DNA of 64,000 nt from Vicugna pacos (GCF_048564905.1 NC_133016.1:7262001-7326000), one strand, 5' to 3'. Positions 35,150 to 47,570 are shown, counted from the first letter of the stretch. Translations and numbers: made by a program. The notes: a model not told the origin generated them from the letters alone.

Positions 35150-35310
35150 GGAATGAACCCTTATACTAGAATGGACACTGCAGGACAGTGAGAATTTTTG
35201 TCTATTGTGTTTAACACTCTATTCCTAGTGCCTAGAACAGTGATTGACACATAGTAAAACTCAACAAATAAACAGTGGTGTAATAAATATTCTTGAATGA
35301 AGAAATACAA
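35150..35310 (+). repeat. LINE-2 3' end
   Basis: 'tattcctagtgcctagaaca', 'gtgattgacacatagtaaaa' and 'aataaatattcttgaatgaa' are the classical L2 terminus. Confidence 0.8.
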
Positions 35311-37079
35311 TTTATTTCTTATTCAGAGTCAAGAAGTATGTAGATTTCTATGTGCACTCAAAACAAATAATTCTAGTTTCTTGAAACACTGTTGCCATCT
35401 AGACATACTTCAAATAATTCTATTTAGAATTTACTTTTATAGCCATCTGATATAATATTATTCTTATGGAACTCTTTTTATTCTGACATCATATCCTTAT
35501 CATTATATAATTAAATTCCACTCCCTCCAAACTCCTTTTAACAATGTGACTTTTGTATTATATAAAATGTGAAATCAAAATAATCAAATCAGTATTTTTA
35601 GCAGTAAAGCATCATCATATTTTGTGTTTAAAAATAGATAAAGTAAGGAAATTATTAGTCATGTTTAATGTATCTAAAAACTTCAAGTATTTATGACATT
35701 ACATGTTCATTGAAAAAGCTCTCATTGAAGAGCAGAAATATTTTTCTCTCTCACCTGTATTATTAAAAGCAATTCAAGTGAAATTAATCAGATTTCAGAA
35801 GAAACAGACTTTGTTTATTAACAATTTTCTAAAATTACATAATTCTTAGCTTGTACGCTCTGAACATTAGAATTATGACAGTTAAAAATGCCAATAAACA
35901 GACACCCATGTTAAAAAATACCCAGACATATTTACTAAGTTTTGCTTTGTAACTGTTGAAACTTCAAATTGATTGCCTTTCCTTTGGATAAGATTCCAGT
36001 CATATTAATGAAAAATAACTCTTTTTGTTCATAGTTAATGATAGAGTTGCTCATAACATAAATAATGAGGAATACTGAGTGATTAACAAGAACCTATTTG
36101 CACCAAGCTATGCATCAACATGTGCACTTTTGTCTGCATTTGTAGATTTTTCTTTAGTTGAGGAGTATTTTCTTCTACCATATCTTTATTTATTTCCTCT
36201 GGGGCACCATTCAAGACCATCAATCATTTAGTTGTTCACCCTTCTCTCTTCTTTGTCTGACTTCCATATCTATCTTTATTTTCAACCCATAATTTAAAAC
36301 CTTTCTTTATTTATTGAAGCTTGCTTTTTATCCTATGTATCCAGCAATATGTATTTTTCATTCTTATTCAAGCAAAGCTCAAACAAACGACAACACCCAA
36401 TCCATTTCTACCAAAGTTTTCTTATTTATGCTGCTACATAAAATTATTTCCATGGAGATTTTAATCTTTCATAAATCAGATCACTGATTTTCTCAATTTC
36501 TTTCAACTTTTTAACCTTTAGATTTCTTATTCTTCAACTGAATAGGTACACATGGGAAAAAGAGATAAAGAAAGTTATACATTTTTCTTACAGTCTGTCT
36601 GCAGAAGGAGAGCAGGACATGACTTCCTGGTTCTTTAAATGTTCATACACAAATCTATGATTTAAGGATTGATGGTGAAGGCACATAATGTCTTATTTTT
36701 TGTTTTCTTTCTTTTTTATCTTATGAAAACTTAAGAATGCAGTACCCTGAAGCCTGTATGAGTGTTTTTCATACTGCCTCATAATTACCTCACCGTATGA
36801 GAGAGGTAGATAAATATTTATCAGTCTTCATTTTTAATCTTGTGAGCTACAACTTTGCCTGCATCTGATTTGAAATTTTTAAAAAAGTAGAGCACTGCTA
36901 GATTTAAGATGCTAGCCAAGTACTATTTTAAAATAAAATGCTCATAAATGCATAGATTTTTACACCAACAAAATAATTTTATCCTTTAAGATATCAATTA
37001 CAATTTTGATAATGATAGCTGTATAATTAAATTAACATTGTTAAAGTATGACAAAAATAAAATAAATTTTTATTCTGGA
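35311..37079. other. AT-rich unique DNA
   Basis: No exon, RNA gene or identifiable repeat. Confidence 0.55.
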
Positions 37080-37215
37080 ACTTAATGTGACTTTGGACAT
37101 GTAATTTGTCTCTTGCTGAGCTCCACTAAGCCTTTATAAAATTAGAATTCACCTCATAGGGGTTGCATGAAATTCATAGCTTGCCACATATTAGTATTAA
37201 ACTAGTGGAAATTAC
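37080..37215 (+). repeat. MIR SINE fragment
   Basis: 'tgtgactttggacatgtaat', 'cctttataaaattagaattc', 'acctcataggggttgcatga' match the MIR core and post-core. Confidence 0.7.
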
Positions 37216-40200
37216 TATCATAATTATTAACAATCATGTGCTTTTTATTCATTTTTATTATCTTTGAAATAGTACTTTTAGACTGTTTTAGATGCAAGCT
37301 ATTCTTTATAATTTCTAAAGTCACATTTATGAAATGTCATGTAACAAAGATTTTTGTAATTGAAGAAGTGGGTTATTTTACGGTTGTTAGCAGAGACTTA
37401 AAATGTGACCCAATTCCTTAAATCTTAATATAGAAATTGTGTTTAGATACATATAAATTTTTTCATATTATTTTGCAAATATACGTCCAGTGTATTCTTT
37501 TATTCCTTTATGCAACATAAAATATTGATTTGATGAATTCATAATTTCCAATTTTTGTTATGACATAAATTTCATTTGATATAAATTCACCCAAAATATT
37601 AAGTGAATATCTGTAATACATCCAATAAATATATATGGAACGTTTATCAAATATCAAATAAATTACATTGTAACAATTACAATACTTATTATTGTAATCT
37701 AATATTTATAATTCAAAGAATTTTCCCTCCCTTACCTAGTATGGATACGTTCTAGGTCAGATAAGAACATTTAAATGTTGCTTTGGAAACTTACTTCATA
37801 GGAATGGAAAACTTTGTGTTTCACAAGAGGCAATTTGTCATATGTTAACATATGTTTAATTTTTAGAAATTTTTCTCATTATTGATACTGCAGGTGCATT
37901 TTTTGAGGCAGGAACTAGCAACTGAGCAAAAACTTTTTTTTTTCCTATCTTAATATTGATATACAACGGTAGAGCATTCGTGAATCTGATAAACCAATGA
38001 GGACACTTGCATGGTGAGATGCAGTATTGCAGAAACACCACCAGGTGTCTCCACACTACACTTTATGGAAAGAATCTCCCTCAAAACCGCTGTTAAATGA
38101 ATAAATGGAGAATAACAGTGACACTGCACAAAAATAACGACAAACATAAATATAATTACTTTTCAGAAAAATAATTGAAGGAAATTGACAATAGAGATGC
38201 AATTGGATGGATTTTGTTTTCTCCGAACATCTACAGTAGGAAGTGTCTAGGGCCTCGATCGCCATGAATACCGTCCTTCAACAGCAGCGACTGGAGGGCG
38301 AGCTTCCCTGGGGATGGAGTCCTCAGGGCTGTGGCCGAGCGCTGTGACGCTCAGGGATGCCGCATGTGACCACGGAGGTCCCACTGAAGCAGGCGGGGAA
38401 GCAGCCTGATTTCAGGCAGGCATGGATCCTCAAGCGGGTGTTGTTAGGGCGTTGGTAGGACATCAGATAGACAATCTCATTTTAAAGAACAAACGCACAC
38501 TAGGAAGAGTAATGAAACTTTTGTTTGGGGCACATTACCACACTGTAAATTTCTTGTAGAATGTGTAAGCTGATTTGAGGGCAATGTGGTCGCTAAGAAA
38601 CTTGGTTATCGCTTTATTTATTTTATGGTAATCAGTTTATTATACATGATGAATCCCCAGTTTCCCTAATAGTATAAAAGGTGTGTTAGTCACACGTTTT
38701 GAGCGAAAATTTTTTCTCATACTGGAGGTTGGACATCCCTGAAAAATTCTCACAACATAATATTCAAAATCTGAAGGCCTAATTCTCTATTGTATCTGTA
38801 AACACAAATTTTAAAATTTGGATTTAAAAAGTCTAACTTTATTTTTATATCAACCTCACCCCCAATTTCAAATTTTACCAATAGCCAGAACAATTTGCCA
38901 ATTGTCAAATGTTTCAAATGTCAAAAAAGATTTTGCTAAAATTGTCCAAGTGAAACAGGCCAATTTTATTTTCTCTTTTATGAAAAACATGACTATTATT
39001 TTTAACTGATTTTAATCCCCAAATATCTTTAAAATATTGGACAGGAATCATTTGCTTTTTAGATTAATAAATTGTTTGGCAATCTCAGTGGACACACCTA
39101 AAATATCTCCCATGTCTTCCTTCATAAACCACATTACACACCTGACTCTTATTAGATCTATATAATTTATTAGAAAGTAGAAAGATGAGTGTTATTTATA
39201 AACCTGAAAAATAACTACTTTTAACCTATTTTCATCTTTACTATGTAGCCTACAACAAAGTGTCTTGACTGAGATAATTTTGATAACTTGTTTTTCTTCA
39301 CTTTTTTATTAAAGAGCAAACTTGGGTTCGATGAATGTGTTTTTAAGTCCTAGTGGCTTTGTCACCTGTAATCTGTTTCTATTGAATCCTTATCCCTCGG
39401 TTTTCCACGAGGAGGGTGTTCTCAGAAACTGGATGTGCACAAACTGAAAATGGCTGTGATGACAGGGCCGCTGTTCTGCTGATGTGACTGAGGGAAAATC
39501 TGAAAATCTCCACCTCCTACTTTCAAGCTCTGCCGAAAAATATTTCTCTTCAGAATAATAGCTAAGGTGGTAATATGTAATAAAACAATTACAGAAGACA
39601 TACATTTTTCTGTCTCCCTAGGCAGACATATCTCAACCTTCTAAGCTACAGTTGAAATATTTCTTTTTCTTTAATATGCACATTCCTGAACCTGCATCCT
39701 GAGACATCCTCTGTTTTCATACTGGTCTCAAGCTATCTAAGTCAGTCACTCCTTCTCTTATGTAGGAGTCTTTTATTTTTCTGATCTGGTAAAATCAACA
39801 CAAATACTGGCATGGAGGAATGTCCACACATGTCTCAGTTATAGATGAGATTGTCCTATCTTTTTACTTTGGAAAAAGAAAAACTTTAGGTGATTATATT
39901 TGTTACAACTATAACTAAACAGTTGGGTGTACAAATCTTAATCACACAGAAATTTAAACCCTTAAAAATCCATAATTAATTTGGTTACAAGTAAAAATGT
40001 GAGATGCATATATAACAAAGGACAACTAGATATTTGAATATGATATTATTTCTCTCTGCTGGATTGTCTGTTACCAACTTGGAATTATGCCCACCACCAT
40101 TCTGTGTTTTTCTCTGCATTGCAGAGAATAAACTAGGGACTTCAGTTCTCAGAATCCCCTTCCCTGTGTGTTCCAGGCTGCAATTTGCCAACACAATAAA

Positions 40201-40339
40201 CTCAGGTGGAATTTGGAAGGTATTCCATCTGCGGGTGGAATTGCAGCCAGACTCTCATGCCAGTAAGAGATTATTTAAATTTTGTGATAGTGTTGGACTT
40301 GAGTGGATCACAGGATACTTAGATATCGGGTTAAATCTT
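37216..40339. other. AT-rich unique DNA, 3.1 kb
   Basis: No gene supported. Several short frames on both strands around 37.8-38.3 kb overlap in different frames and have no domains. The right end (40034-40339) belongs to a 165-codon forward frame that runs into the next repeat and is treated as spurious. A CpG-rich patch is listed separately. Confidence 0.5.
38250..38455. other. CpG-rich patch
   Basis: Roughly a dozen CpGs in 200 bases ('cctcgatcgccatgaatacc', 'ggccgagcgctgtgacgctc'), flanked on both sides by DNA of very low GC. No promoter or exon is recognised. Confidence 0.45.
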
Positions 40340-40765
40340 ATTTCTGGGCATGTCTGTGGGGTATGTTTGGAGGAGTCAGCATTTGAGAAAGGAGATTCAG
40401 TAAAGCAGGTGGCCCTCCTCAGCGTGAACGGGCACCATCCGGCGTGCCGGGGACCGGAACAGAGCAACAGCAATGACAAATGGAGGGGCTCTGGGCTTGC
40501 TTTCTCTCTAACTGTCGGGCTGGAACATTGATCCCTGCTCTCTGCACTCCTGGTTCTCAGGCCTCTGGGCTTGACCTGGAATCTAGGCCATTAGCTTTCC
40601 AACCCTCAGGCCTTCCACCTGAACAGTGGGCTTTCCTGCATCTCCAGCTGACAGACTGCAGATGGTGGGACGCCGCATCCACGTCACCTGAGCCAGTGCC
40701 TGGTCACCTGTCTCCCTCTCTGTGACCTGTTGCTTGTTTCTCTGGAGAACCCTGACGGATACAGC
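40340..40765 (+). mobile_element. Ancient LTR-like interspersed repeat, fossil
   Basis: Words in the order of a well-known mammalian repeat: 'gggcatgtctgtggggtatg', 'ggagtcagcatttgagaaag', 'gggcaccatccggcgtgc', 'ctcctggttctcaggcctct', 'tgcatctccagctgacagac' and the end 'ttctctggagaaccctgacg'. The terminus resembles the MaLR/ERVL-type end '...ccctgactaatacag', but I cannot name the subfamily. It looks like a solitary terminal repeat and is heavily diverged. Confidence 0.55.
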
Positions 40766-40814
40766 TTTCTGATTACTCCATTTTACACTTCACTGTATGA
40801 ATCTTCTGCTTCCA

Positions 40815-41405
40815 CCACAGCCCTCTCAAACGTGCAGAAATAGAAGAGGAAGGAACACTTCCTAATTAATTCTGTTGCCAGTGTTACTCCTTTACCAGAA
40901 CCAGACGAAGACGCCACCAGAAAACTATAGGCTACGTCGCTTACAAGCACAGATGCAAATGTCCTCAACAAAATACTGGCAAAGTGGATGCAGCGGCACA
41001 CGGGAAGGACAACATCCATGACCACAGGGAATTTCTCTCAGAAACACAAGGGTGCTTCACAGGAAAGTCATTAAAGGAAGGAAGGAATAAAATACGCACC
41101 CCTCCCGAGGGACACAAGAAAAACGTCTTGCAAAATCCGAAACCTCTTCCTGATAAAATCGCTCAGGAAACTAGAAACATAAAGACGTTTCCTCAACGCG
41201 ATGAAGGACAGTCATGAAACATCCAGAGCTCACATTTCACTCGATGGGCAGGAACTGAACGCTCTCCCCTCAGGTCAGAAAGAAGTCACTGCTGTTCACC
41301 ACCACGCGGGAAGCTTTGGTCAAGGCAATGAGGCCAGAAGGGGAATGAAAGGCATTCAAGCTAGAACGGAAGGAATAACGCTGTTAAGAGTCGCAAAATC
41401 TGAGT
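40815..41405 (+). mobile_element. LINE-1 ORF2 (reverse transcriptase) fossil, CpG-rich
   Basis: Consensus-order words for the central L1 ORF2: 'gaggaaggaacacttcctaa', 'ccagaaccagacgaagacgc', 'aatgtcctcaacaaaatact', 'gggcaggaactgaacgctct', 'gtcaaggcaatgaggccaga', 'ggaatgaaaggcattcaagc'. The frame is broken in several places. Unlike every other L1 here it holds about twenty CpGs and many G/C bases where the consensus has A/T. Neither end shows a poly-A tail or 3' UTR. Confidence 0.75.
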
Positions 41406-42789
41406 AAACGCGGAAGAGGAAGACGTTCCAGGAAAGGAGCAGGCGGGAATTTTCACTGTGTGGCTGCCTCAAAAACCAGGAACCACAGCCTGAGGGAAGC
41501 CACTCCCCTTCCTGACAGACTCCGAACCCTGCTGAGGAACCGGGGTGGGGAAAAAAGGCTCCCTCTTTCCAGCGTTGACTCCCTTGCTGGATAATTATTG
41601 TGATTTTCAACTTCGTCGCATTGATGGCTATTTTCTCTCAGTTTCTGGCAAATATTTGGCATTTCGGTGTTTGCCGGTGTTCATTTTTCCCTCTGGACAT
41701 TTTTACGGGGATTATTTTTAGATACTCTTAGGTAGCACCTCCTTGAAAACAAGCTGGGAAACGGATGACAACGCAGGATAGCAAGTGAAGATGATCGATT
41801 CCTCTCATTTTAGTAGGACGCACATAGAATGAGAGATTACCATCTGAAAGCAATTGTAATAATGGAAGATGTTTGGTTATTTTAAAAATAATTTTACTAA
41901 AATATGTAAAATTAACATTTTTGTAGTTTGGGGTGCTTATTAAAGCAATTTTTTCATTAACATCATGTGGAAAATAACAAGCTTTATGTAATTCTTTTAA
42001 TATATATTACTTATATGATCATGGCATCATGAATTTGCAAGGAGGGGGCAGGCACGAAAAATAGGAGTTAACCGAGAGTTCCTGAACCTCGGCTCTCTAT
42101 TTCTTGTAAGATAAGCATACAAAGAAAGAGAGTTTGCTTAGAGCTTGAGCCTACGAGTACTGAATTTGAAGTCTACGTTTTTAAAGTGACAATAAACACT
42201 GGAGAAACCGCAGAGTCCTGGGGTTCATGGAATGGAGGTATTAGGTACAGGGATTTAAACCAGCCTTAAAAGTGTGTAGCTTTTATAAAAGTAGTTAAAG
42301 AAGATAAACTGAGTTATTTTCACTTTGTGCTATGCTTTGATTTGTCGCCGCTTTTCATGCTGACATCGGCGCACTCCATTCAGGTCAGTAGGCTGCAGTT
42401 AAAACGCGGTGCGCTCCCAACAGGTGCAACCCGGGAATCAGGCGCAGCTCCCCCGGCAGCCGAGTCTGTGCTATTTCACACAGCAGCACGTTTGGTCCAT
42501 TCTGAAGTTTAAACACAAGCCTAAAATGGTAAACTCAGACACATTTTCAAAAGACACAAAGCTCATTTTATCAAAAGGTTTGATACATTCCCTAGAGCTA
42601 ATCACAACAGGGGTTTTCTGTGGCGGTTCCTACTTTCTCTGGGACCAAATTATTTTTGTTATTTAGGAAACATGCATGACATACTCAGCAACCTGGTAAC
42701 AGCAGGTGTTTTCCTCAGTGCTCCCAGTATCCTTAATAAACCTTTAAATCTTAAAGTAAGCCAAATTCACAGAGTATCTGAAATGTGTG
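41406..42789. other. Unrecognised DNA between L1 pieces
   Basis: The left part (41406-41720) continues the raised CpG content. The middle (41860-42010) is AT-rich. A CpG-rich stretch, 42340-42480 ('gcgcactccattcaggtcag', 'aaaacgcggtgcgctcccaa'), precedes the next L1. No exon or repeat named. Confidence 0.45.
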
Positions 42790-43180
42790 TGTTGCCACCA
42801 GAGGGCCAAGACCGCATTCCATCCACCAGCGGGCAGGCACCCCCCTTCCCACCAGGAAGCTGGACAAGCCTCTAGACAGACCAGCCTCACCCACCAGGGG
42901 GCAGAGACCAGTAAACTCCAGTAATAACACAGTATGGGACTGGCACGAAAACAGACACATGGATCAATGGAACAGGACAGAGAGCCCAGAAAGAAACCCA
43001 TGCTCTTACGGTCAATTGATTCATGACAAAGAAGGCAAGAATATACAATGGAGAGAAGACAGTCTTCAATACGTGATGCTGGGAAAACTGGCCAGCTGCA
43101 TGTAAAAGAATGAAATCAGAAAATTCTCTAACACCATATAAAGAAATAAACTCAAAATGGATTAAAGACCTAAATCAGCC
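42790..43180 (+). mobile_element. LINE-1 fragment: 5'-type CTCF-like array joined to late ORF2
   Basis: 42918-43180 is late L1 ORF2: 'cagtatgggactggcacgaa', 'aacagacacatggatcaatg', 'gacaaagaaggcaagaatat', 'actcaaaatggattaaagac'. Directly upstream, 42795-42904 carries four 'ccaccag' units, resembling the 'ccaccagagggcagacaccag' repeats that I remember from the 5' region of cetartiodactyl L1. Thousands of bases of a normal L1 are missing between these two parts. Internal deletion, an aberrantly spliced template or two insertions are possible. Confidence 0.7.
42795..42904 (+). promoter_or_regulatory. Array of CTCF-like motifs
   Basis: 'ccaccagagggc' (42795-42806) and 'ccaccagggggcag' (42891-42904) fit the CTCF core CCASYAGRKGGC exactly. 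'ccaccagcgggc' (42823-42834) misses by one base and 'ccaccaggaagc' (42849-42860) by more. All four are in the same orientation. The source seems to be L1 sequence, so this would be repeat-borne CTCF potential. Binding is not shown. Confidence 0.55.
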
Positions 43181-44624
43181 TGCCATTATTGGATGGAATC
43201 CTTGATTAAACCAAAAATTCTGGGCAGGGTCATTGCTTAGACCGTCTCACAATGAAAACTAACAGTGATTCTGCCAATTTTTTCCATTATACCTGTTCTA
43301 TGACTGCAGCATATCACCTTCATCTTGAAACAATCTTAACTCACCAAACCTTCTCCTAAGTACTTTGAATAAAGTTTTCAAAAATAAATCTTTTAATAGG
43401 TTACTTACATGGAAAGTCTTGCTGTCACCTTTCACTTTGCGGATTATAAATTACACTTACACATCTTGGCAGTGACATCAGATGAATGATGTATTACAGA
43501 GGCAAGCGATCAGCATGGCATTTCCTTAATAACACATTCCCTCAAGTCCCCAGCACCGTAGCATTACAGAGATGTTACATTGACGGCGGTTCCCACCACC
43601 CCATCATCCATGCAGCTGTACAGCACTCCAGTCATGGGGAAGCTCATACGTCATCTGCTGCCACTTTAGTGTAGAATATTAAATTAATGCTGCCATGAGG
43701 TAATTGAAGAAGTGGATTTTTCCCTCCTATTACTTATTATTATTGAGGTGGAACAACACACTACATGTCTGGCTGCAGCTGAGGTACAGTGAGACTTCTG
43801 TTCAAGCGTTCTAAACCCCCAGTGCTTTTGAAGCTTTTGGATTTGCATTGCCTCATCTATTGGTATTGGTATCTCAATCAACAAAATGATTTTTAATTTG
43901 ACTAAAACCACTTAAAATAACTTACCAAACTAGAAGATGCAAATAGATGCAAGTAATATATAAATATATTTATAGACAGATATTTCATAGATGGTTAGAC
44001 TCTACTGTAACTACACTTGTTTTCAGATTTATTGGTCTGCATGTTTGGTGTCTGATATTATTGCATTCCTATAAATATCCTTGAGCTCTGTCCTGGGATG
44101 AGGTCAAGTTGCTTGGAAATAGTTTGATGCTTTCAGTGCTTGTTTTTAAAGATTTATGAGGTGGGACTAGAGCTGTGTTTAGGATGGGGCTAGTTGTAAA
44201 CCTTTCTACCTGTTGCCTTATTAATGAGGTTTTACTGTCTGGCTGGGGGAAGGAAGCTCTATTCCTGGCCCTGTGTGGACCATGGACCTTGTTCCCTACG
44301 TTTATGAAAGGATGCTTCTGCCTCTCCAGATCTTAGGGGCTCTCTGTCCTCTGGGATACAGTCGCCTGTGAATCCTACTGACAGTCCAGGGCGTCCACGG
44401 AGCTGCATCTGGCTTTCCCCTCCCTGCACGTCTAACTGAAAATGCCCTTGAACATGTAAGCTTGAGCATGAATAGGGCTCTCCTCATTTGCTTCCCACCT
44501 CTCAGGAATCACTGTCCATTACTGCCTGTTGACTAGGGTCTTGAAACCCATTATTTCAAAAAATATTTTGTCAATTTTTTTTGGTTGTTTCAAGAATTTA
44601 AATCTCTTCTTTATTGCTCCATTT
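43181..44624. other. Unique non-coding DNA
   Basis: No gene. 43420-43680 has balanced composition and retained CpGs ('gaggcaagcgatcagcatgg', 'gacggcggttcccacc') and may be constrained. 44080-44520 is unassigned; the reverse frames there have no domains. Confidence 0.5.
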
Positions 44625-44795
44625 TGCCCGAGCCTTAAGCAATGTAATTAATACCTCTGTGCCTGTACTTTCTGTCTGTAAATTAGAGACAAGGTTAACC
44701 TTTTCCTAAATGCTTTCTGAGATTACTAATTGGTTATTATGTGTAAAGCATGTGCAACTTTATCTGATGCTTAGGAAGGGCCAGATAAGTGTTAG
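44625..44795 (+). repeat. MIR SINE
   Basis: 'aagcaatgtaattaatacct', 'ctgtgcctgtactttctgtc', 'tgtaaattagagacaaggtt' and 'gtaaagcatgtgcaacttta' match MIR head-to-tail order. Confidence 0.6.
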
Positions 44796-44934
44796 TTTGT
44801 ATTATCATGGTGAAAGAAGTATGTATTTGTTTGCATTTGTGGGGTTATATGGACTATTATTTTGTTTCTTCTCGATCTATAACCTTATAGAAAAAGACAC
44901 CACCATAGGAGTAGCATGGATCTGTGCCACAGTG

Positions 44935-45095
44935 CTGTGGGACACAGTGTCAATTATTTCAGCTTCCTAAGCTTCAGTTTCCTCATTTGTTACGTAGACA
45001 CTGAAGTAGCACCTAACTCATAAGAGGGTCCTGAGGGATACATGTGACATTCGGGGCAAAGCACTTGGCACAGTAACAGGCTTTTGAAAACTGGT
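44935..45095 (+). repeat. MIR SINE
   Basis: 'cttcagtttcctcatttgtt', 'acctaactcataagagggtc', 'gggcaaagcacttggcacag'. This is the second MIR within 500 bases in the same orientation. Confidence 0.75.
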
Positions 45096-46289
45096 CGTGA
45101 TTCTAACGCTTATCCTTAGAAATAGGCTTGTCAAATAAACATTATGAAGGTGCAAAAAAATGACTAAGAAAATTATTTCGTTTACTGCAAATTAAACCTG
45201 TTTTAAAAAACACATTAGGATATCATCCTGTATGTAATTTTTTGTCAATGACTGTTTTAAACATAAATATATTTTATCAATTCTTGAGTGTCCAAAACAT
45301 GTAAGTATACTTATGTCCAGAAATTTCTGGTCCTGTCACCTCTTTTTATTATCTTCAGTTTGTGTGAGCATCAGTCTTCCTGATAAAAGATAAAGAATGC
45401 TGCTGCTACCAGAATTCTACAGGTTGATCTGTTATCTTAGATGGGGTGCATCAACAATCTCTGTGATTTTATTGGCTTGAGTCTATCGTATCAGATATAA
45501 AGCATTTTAATTAAGGTATTTTGTTTAATTGGACCTTCAAATAATTGTGTGCAATATATCAGACATTGAAATTAATTATAAGTGAATCTATTAAATGTTT
45601 CTGACCAAGATTGAAATAGCAATGTTATTAAATGACTGAATCATTATTGGATTTAAATGCTTTATGGTTATGACCTACATATTTAAAAAGAAGTTTCAAA
45701 TTAGCAAGTGCTGCCTTATTTCATCATTGATTAGCCCTTTTAGTTATTATGTTCTGAGCTTTCAGAAAAGAATAACGGATTGAAATACACGTCTCATAAT
45801 TTTTACACTTCTTGTCATTAGGAAGCTTTTTAGGAAGTAATGCTCCCCCGTAGAGGACCTCAAAAATCAACCTGTGTAGTTAAAAAGACATTTTTTCTTT
45901 TTTTTGGCCAAAACATTAAAATTCTTGAAAGGGGAAGAAGACCAAAAGTTTCAACTCATTTGATTTCAACAGAACGTTGGAAGTCCATCCCTATATACTA
46001 TAAAGCTCCTATATACAATCATTGCAATAATTTACTTGACATAAAAAATGTGACTTGTATGGAAATATAAGATTGCATACATAATTAGAGACTATTCAGT
46101 CGCAACTAGAGTTTCTCATAATAAGGCCGGTTGCTGATGATTCCAGTGTGCTCTGATTCCTTACCATCTTTTAAGCAGTCTTTGACTTAATCTTTCTTTT
46201 ATTTCTATAAATGAAGATGCCAGGAAAAAACTTTGAAAACTCAAAAATGACTGAAAACATATGCTGAAAATCAAGTTATTACCAGACCT
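45096..46289. other. Unique non-coding DNA
   Basis: AT-rich with no element named. 46090-46210 has balanced composition ('ggccggttgctgatgattcc') and could be constrained. Confidence 0.5.
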
Positions 46290-47300
46290 TATGGAAATTT
46301 CCACTAAGTGAAATATTTGGAGTAAGACACTGACGAGATATTAAATTAATTTGGTAAGACATAAAGAAAATCATAGAAAAATGGAGTTTATCCCAACAAA
46401 GCCATATTGTCTGAACATTCAATAATTGACCAATATAGTTCACTATTAAGTAAAAATGTAAGAAAAACCCCATATAAATTTCTCATTATATGGAAGGAAA
46501 AGAGTGACAAAATCCAACATCTATTCATACTGACTTTTAGTAAAATAGAGATAGGAGGCAGCTGTTTATTCTAAGAGGACCTACACAAAATATATATATT
46601 TAACTCATTTCTTCTGTGGTAAAAAGTGAATGTAAGAACATCCATTCACATGTCTTCCATTTAGCATTATATCAGAGGCTCTAAGTGGTCTAATAAGGCA
46701 AGGGGAAAAAAAACTAAAATGAAAAAAAAAAAGGAAGAAACAGAAATTACATTATACATGGTTGACAAAATTGTGGACTGGAACAACAGAACATAGAAAA
46801 GATTATACAGGGTAAAAGTGAAATTAAAAATTTCTTGATACAATTTTGAAATAAAATTAAAATTAGTCTTGATATATTAACAAAAATTAGAAAATGCAAT
46901 AAAATCTCTTAAAGACTGCCAAAATCTTCAAATACCTAGGCATAAATATAGTGCAAGATATAAAAGAGTATTTCCCAGAAAACTATAATAATATTGAAGA
47001 AATTATAGAAAACTCAAATTAAAATTTGTGAGTAGGAAGAATCAAAAGTGTGAAGACACTGTTTTTCTTTAATTTGGTCTCTATATGATGCAATCTCAAA
47101 AAACGTGAAAAGAAATTATTTTGTATAATTCAAGAATCTTATCTTAAAATTTGTGAAGATTCAGCCGGTCAAGAATTGGGGGATATAAACAACAATATAT
47201 CAAGCCATTACAAAGCTGAATATTTTAAAGAGTTGCAATGGCACAACAATAAATAAATAGATAAATGGAACAGATTTCTTAGCCAGACTCACATATATAT
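46290..47300 (+). mobile_element. Ancient LINE-1 ORF2 fragments, forward
   Basis: 'tgacaaaatccaacatctat', 'caaatacctaggcataaata', 'cccagaaaactataataata', 'cattacaaagctgaatattt' and 'atggaacagatttcttagcc' follow the L1 ORF2 order from the reverse transcriptase to the C-terminal part. Divergence is high and the frames are closed. The left boundary is approximate. Confidence 0.6.
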
Positions 47301-47334
47301 AATTGAGTATATATAAGACATACTTTTAGTTATT

Positions 47335-47570
47335 TTTATTGTTCAAATTTATTAAGGCATGTTTTATTGCCCAGATGTGATCTATCTTGGTGAATGTTCC
47401 ACATGAAACCTTGAGAAAAATGTATGTTTAGCTCTTAGATGGAATATTTTTAAAAATTACTTCAGGATGATTGAAAGGGCTGTTGAGGTCAATTACATCA
47501 CTACTGATTTTCTGCCTATTTGATATCCTTATTAAAGAACTGGTGTCATTTTCGTTTTTTAAATAAAGAA
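47335..47570 (-). mobile_element. LINE-1 ORF2 fragment, inverted
   Basis: 'attaaggcatgttttattgc', 'ccagatgtgatctatcttgg', 'tgaatgttccacatgaaacc' and 'ttgaaagggctgttgaggtc' match the antisense of an ORF2 segment ('...ggcatgttttatggcccagcat...ctatcttggagaatgttccatgtg'). Confidence 0.65.

Noticed and set aside
40034-40531. 165-codon forward frame, the longest in the window
   Set aside because: Its second half overlaps an LTR-like repeat, it has no known domain, and start and stop lack any gene context. A frame of this length is expected by chance in 64 kb.
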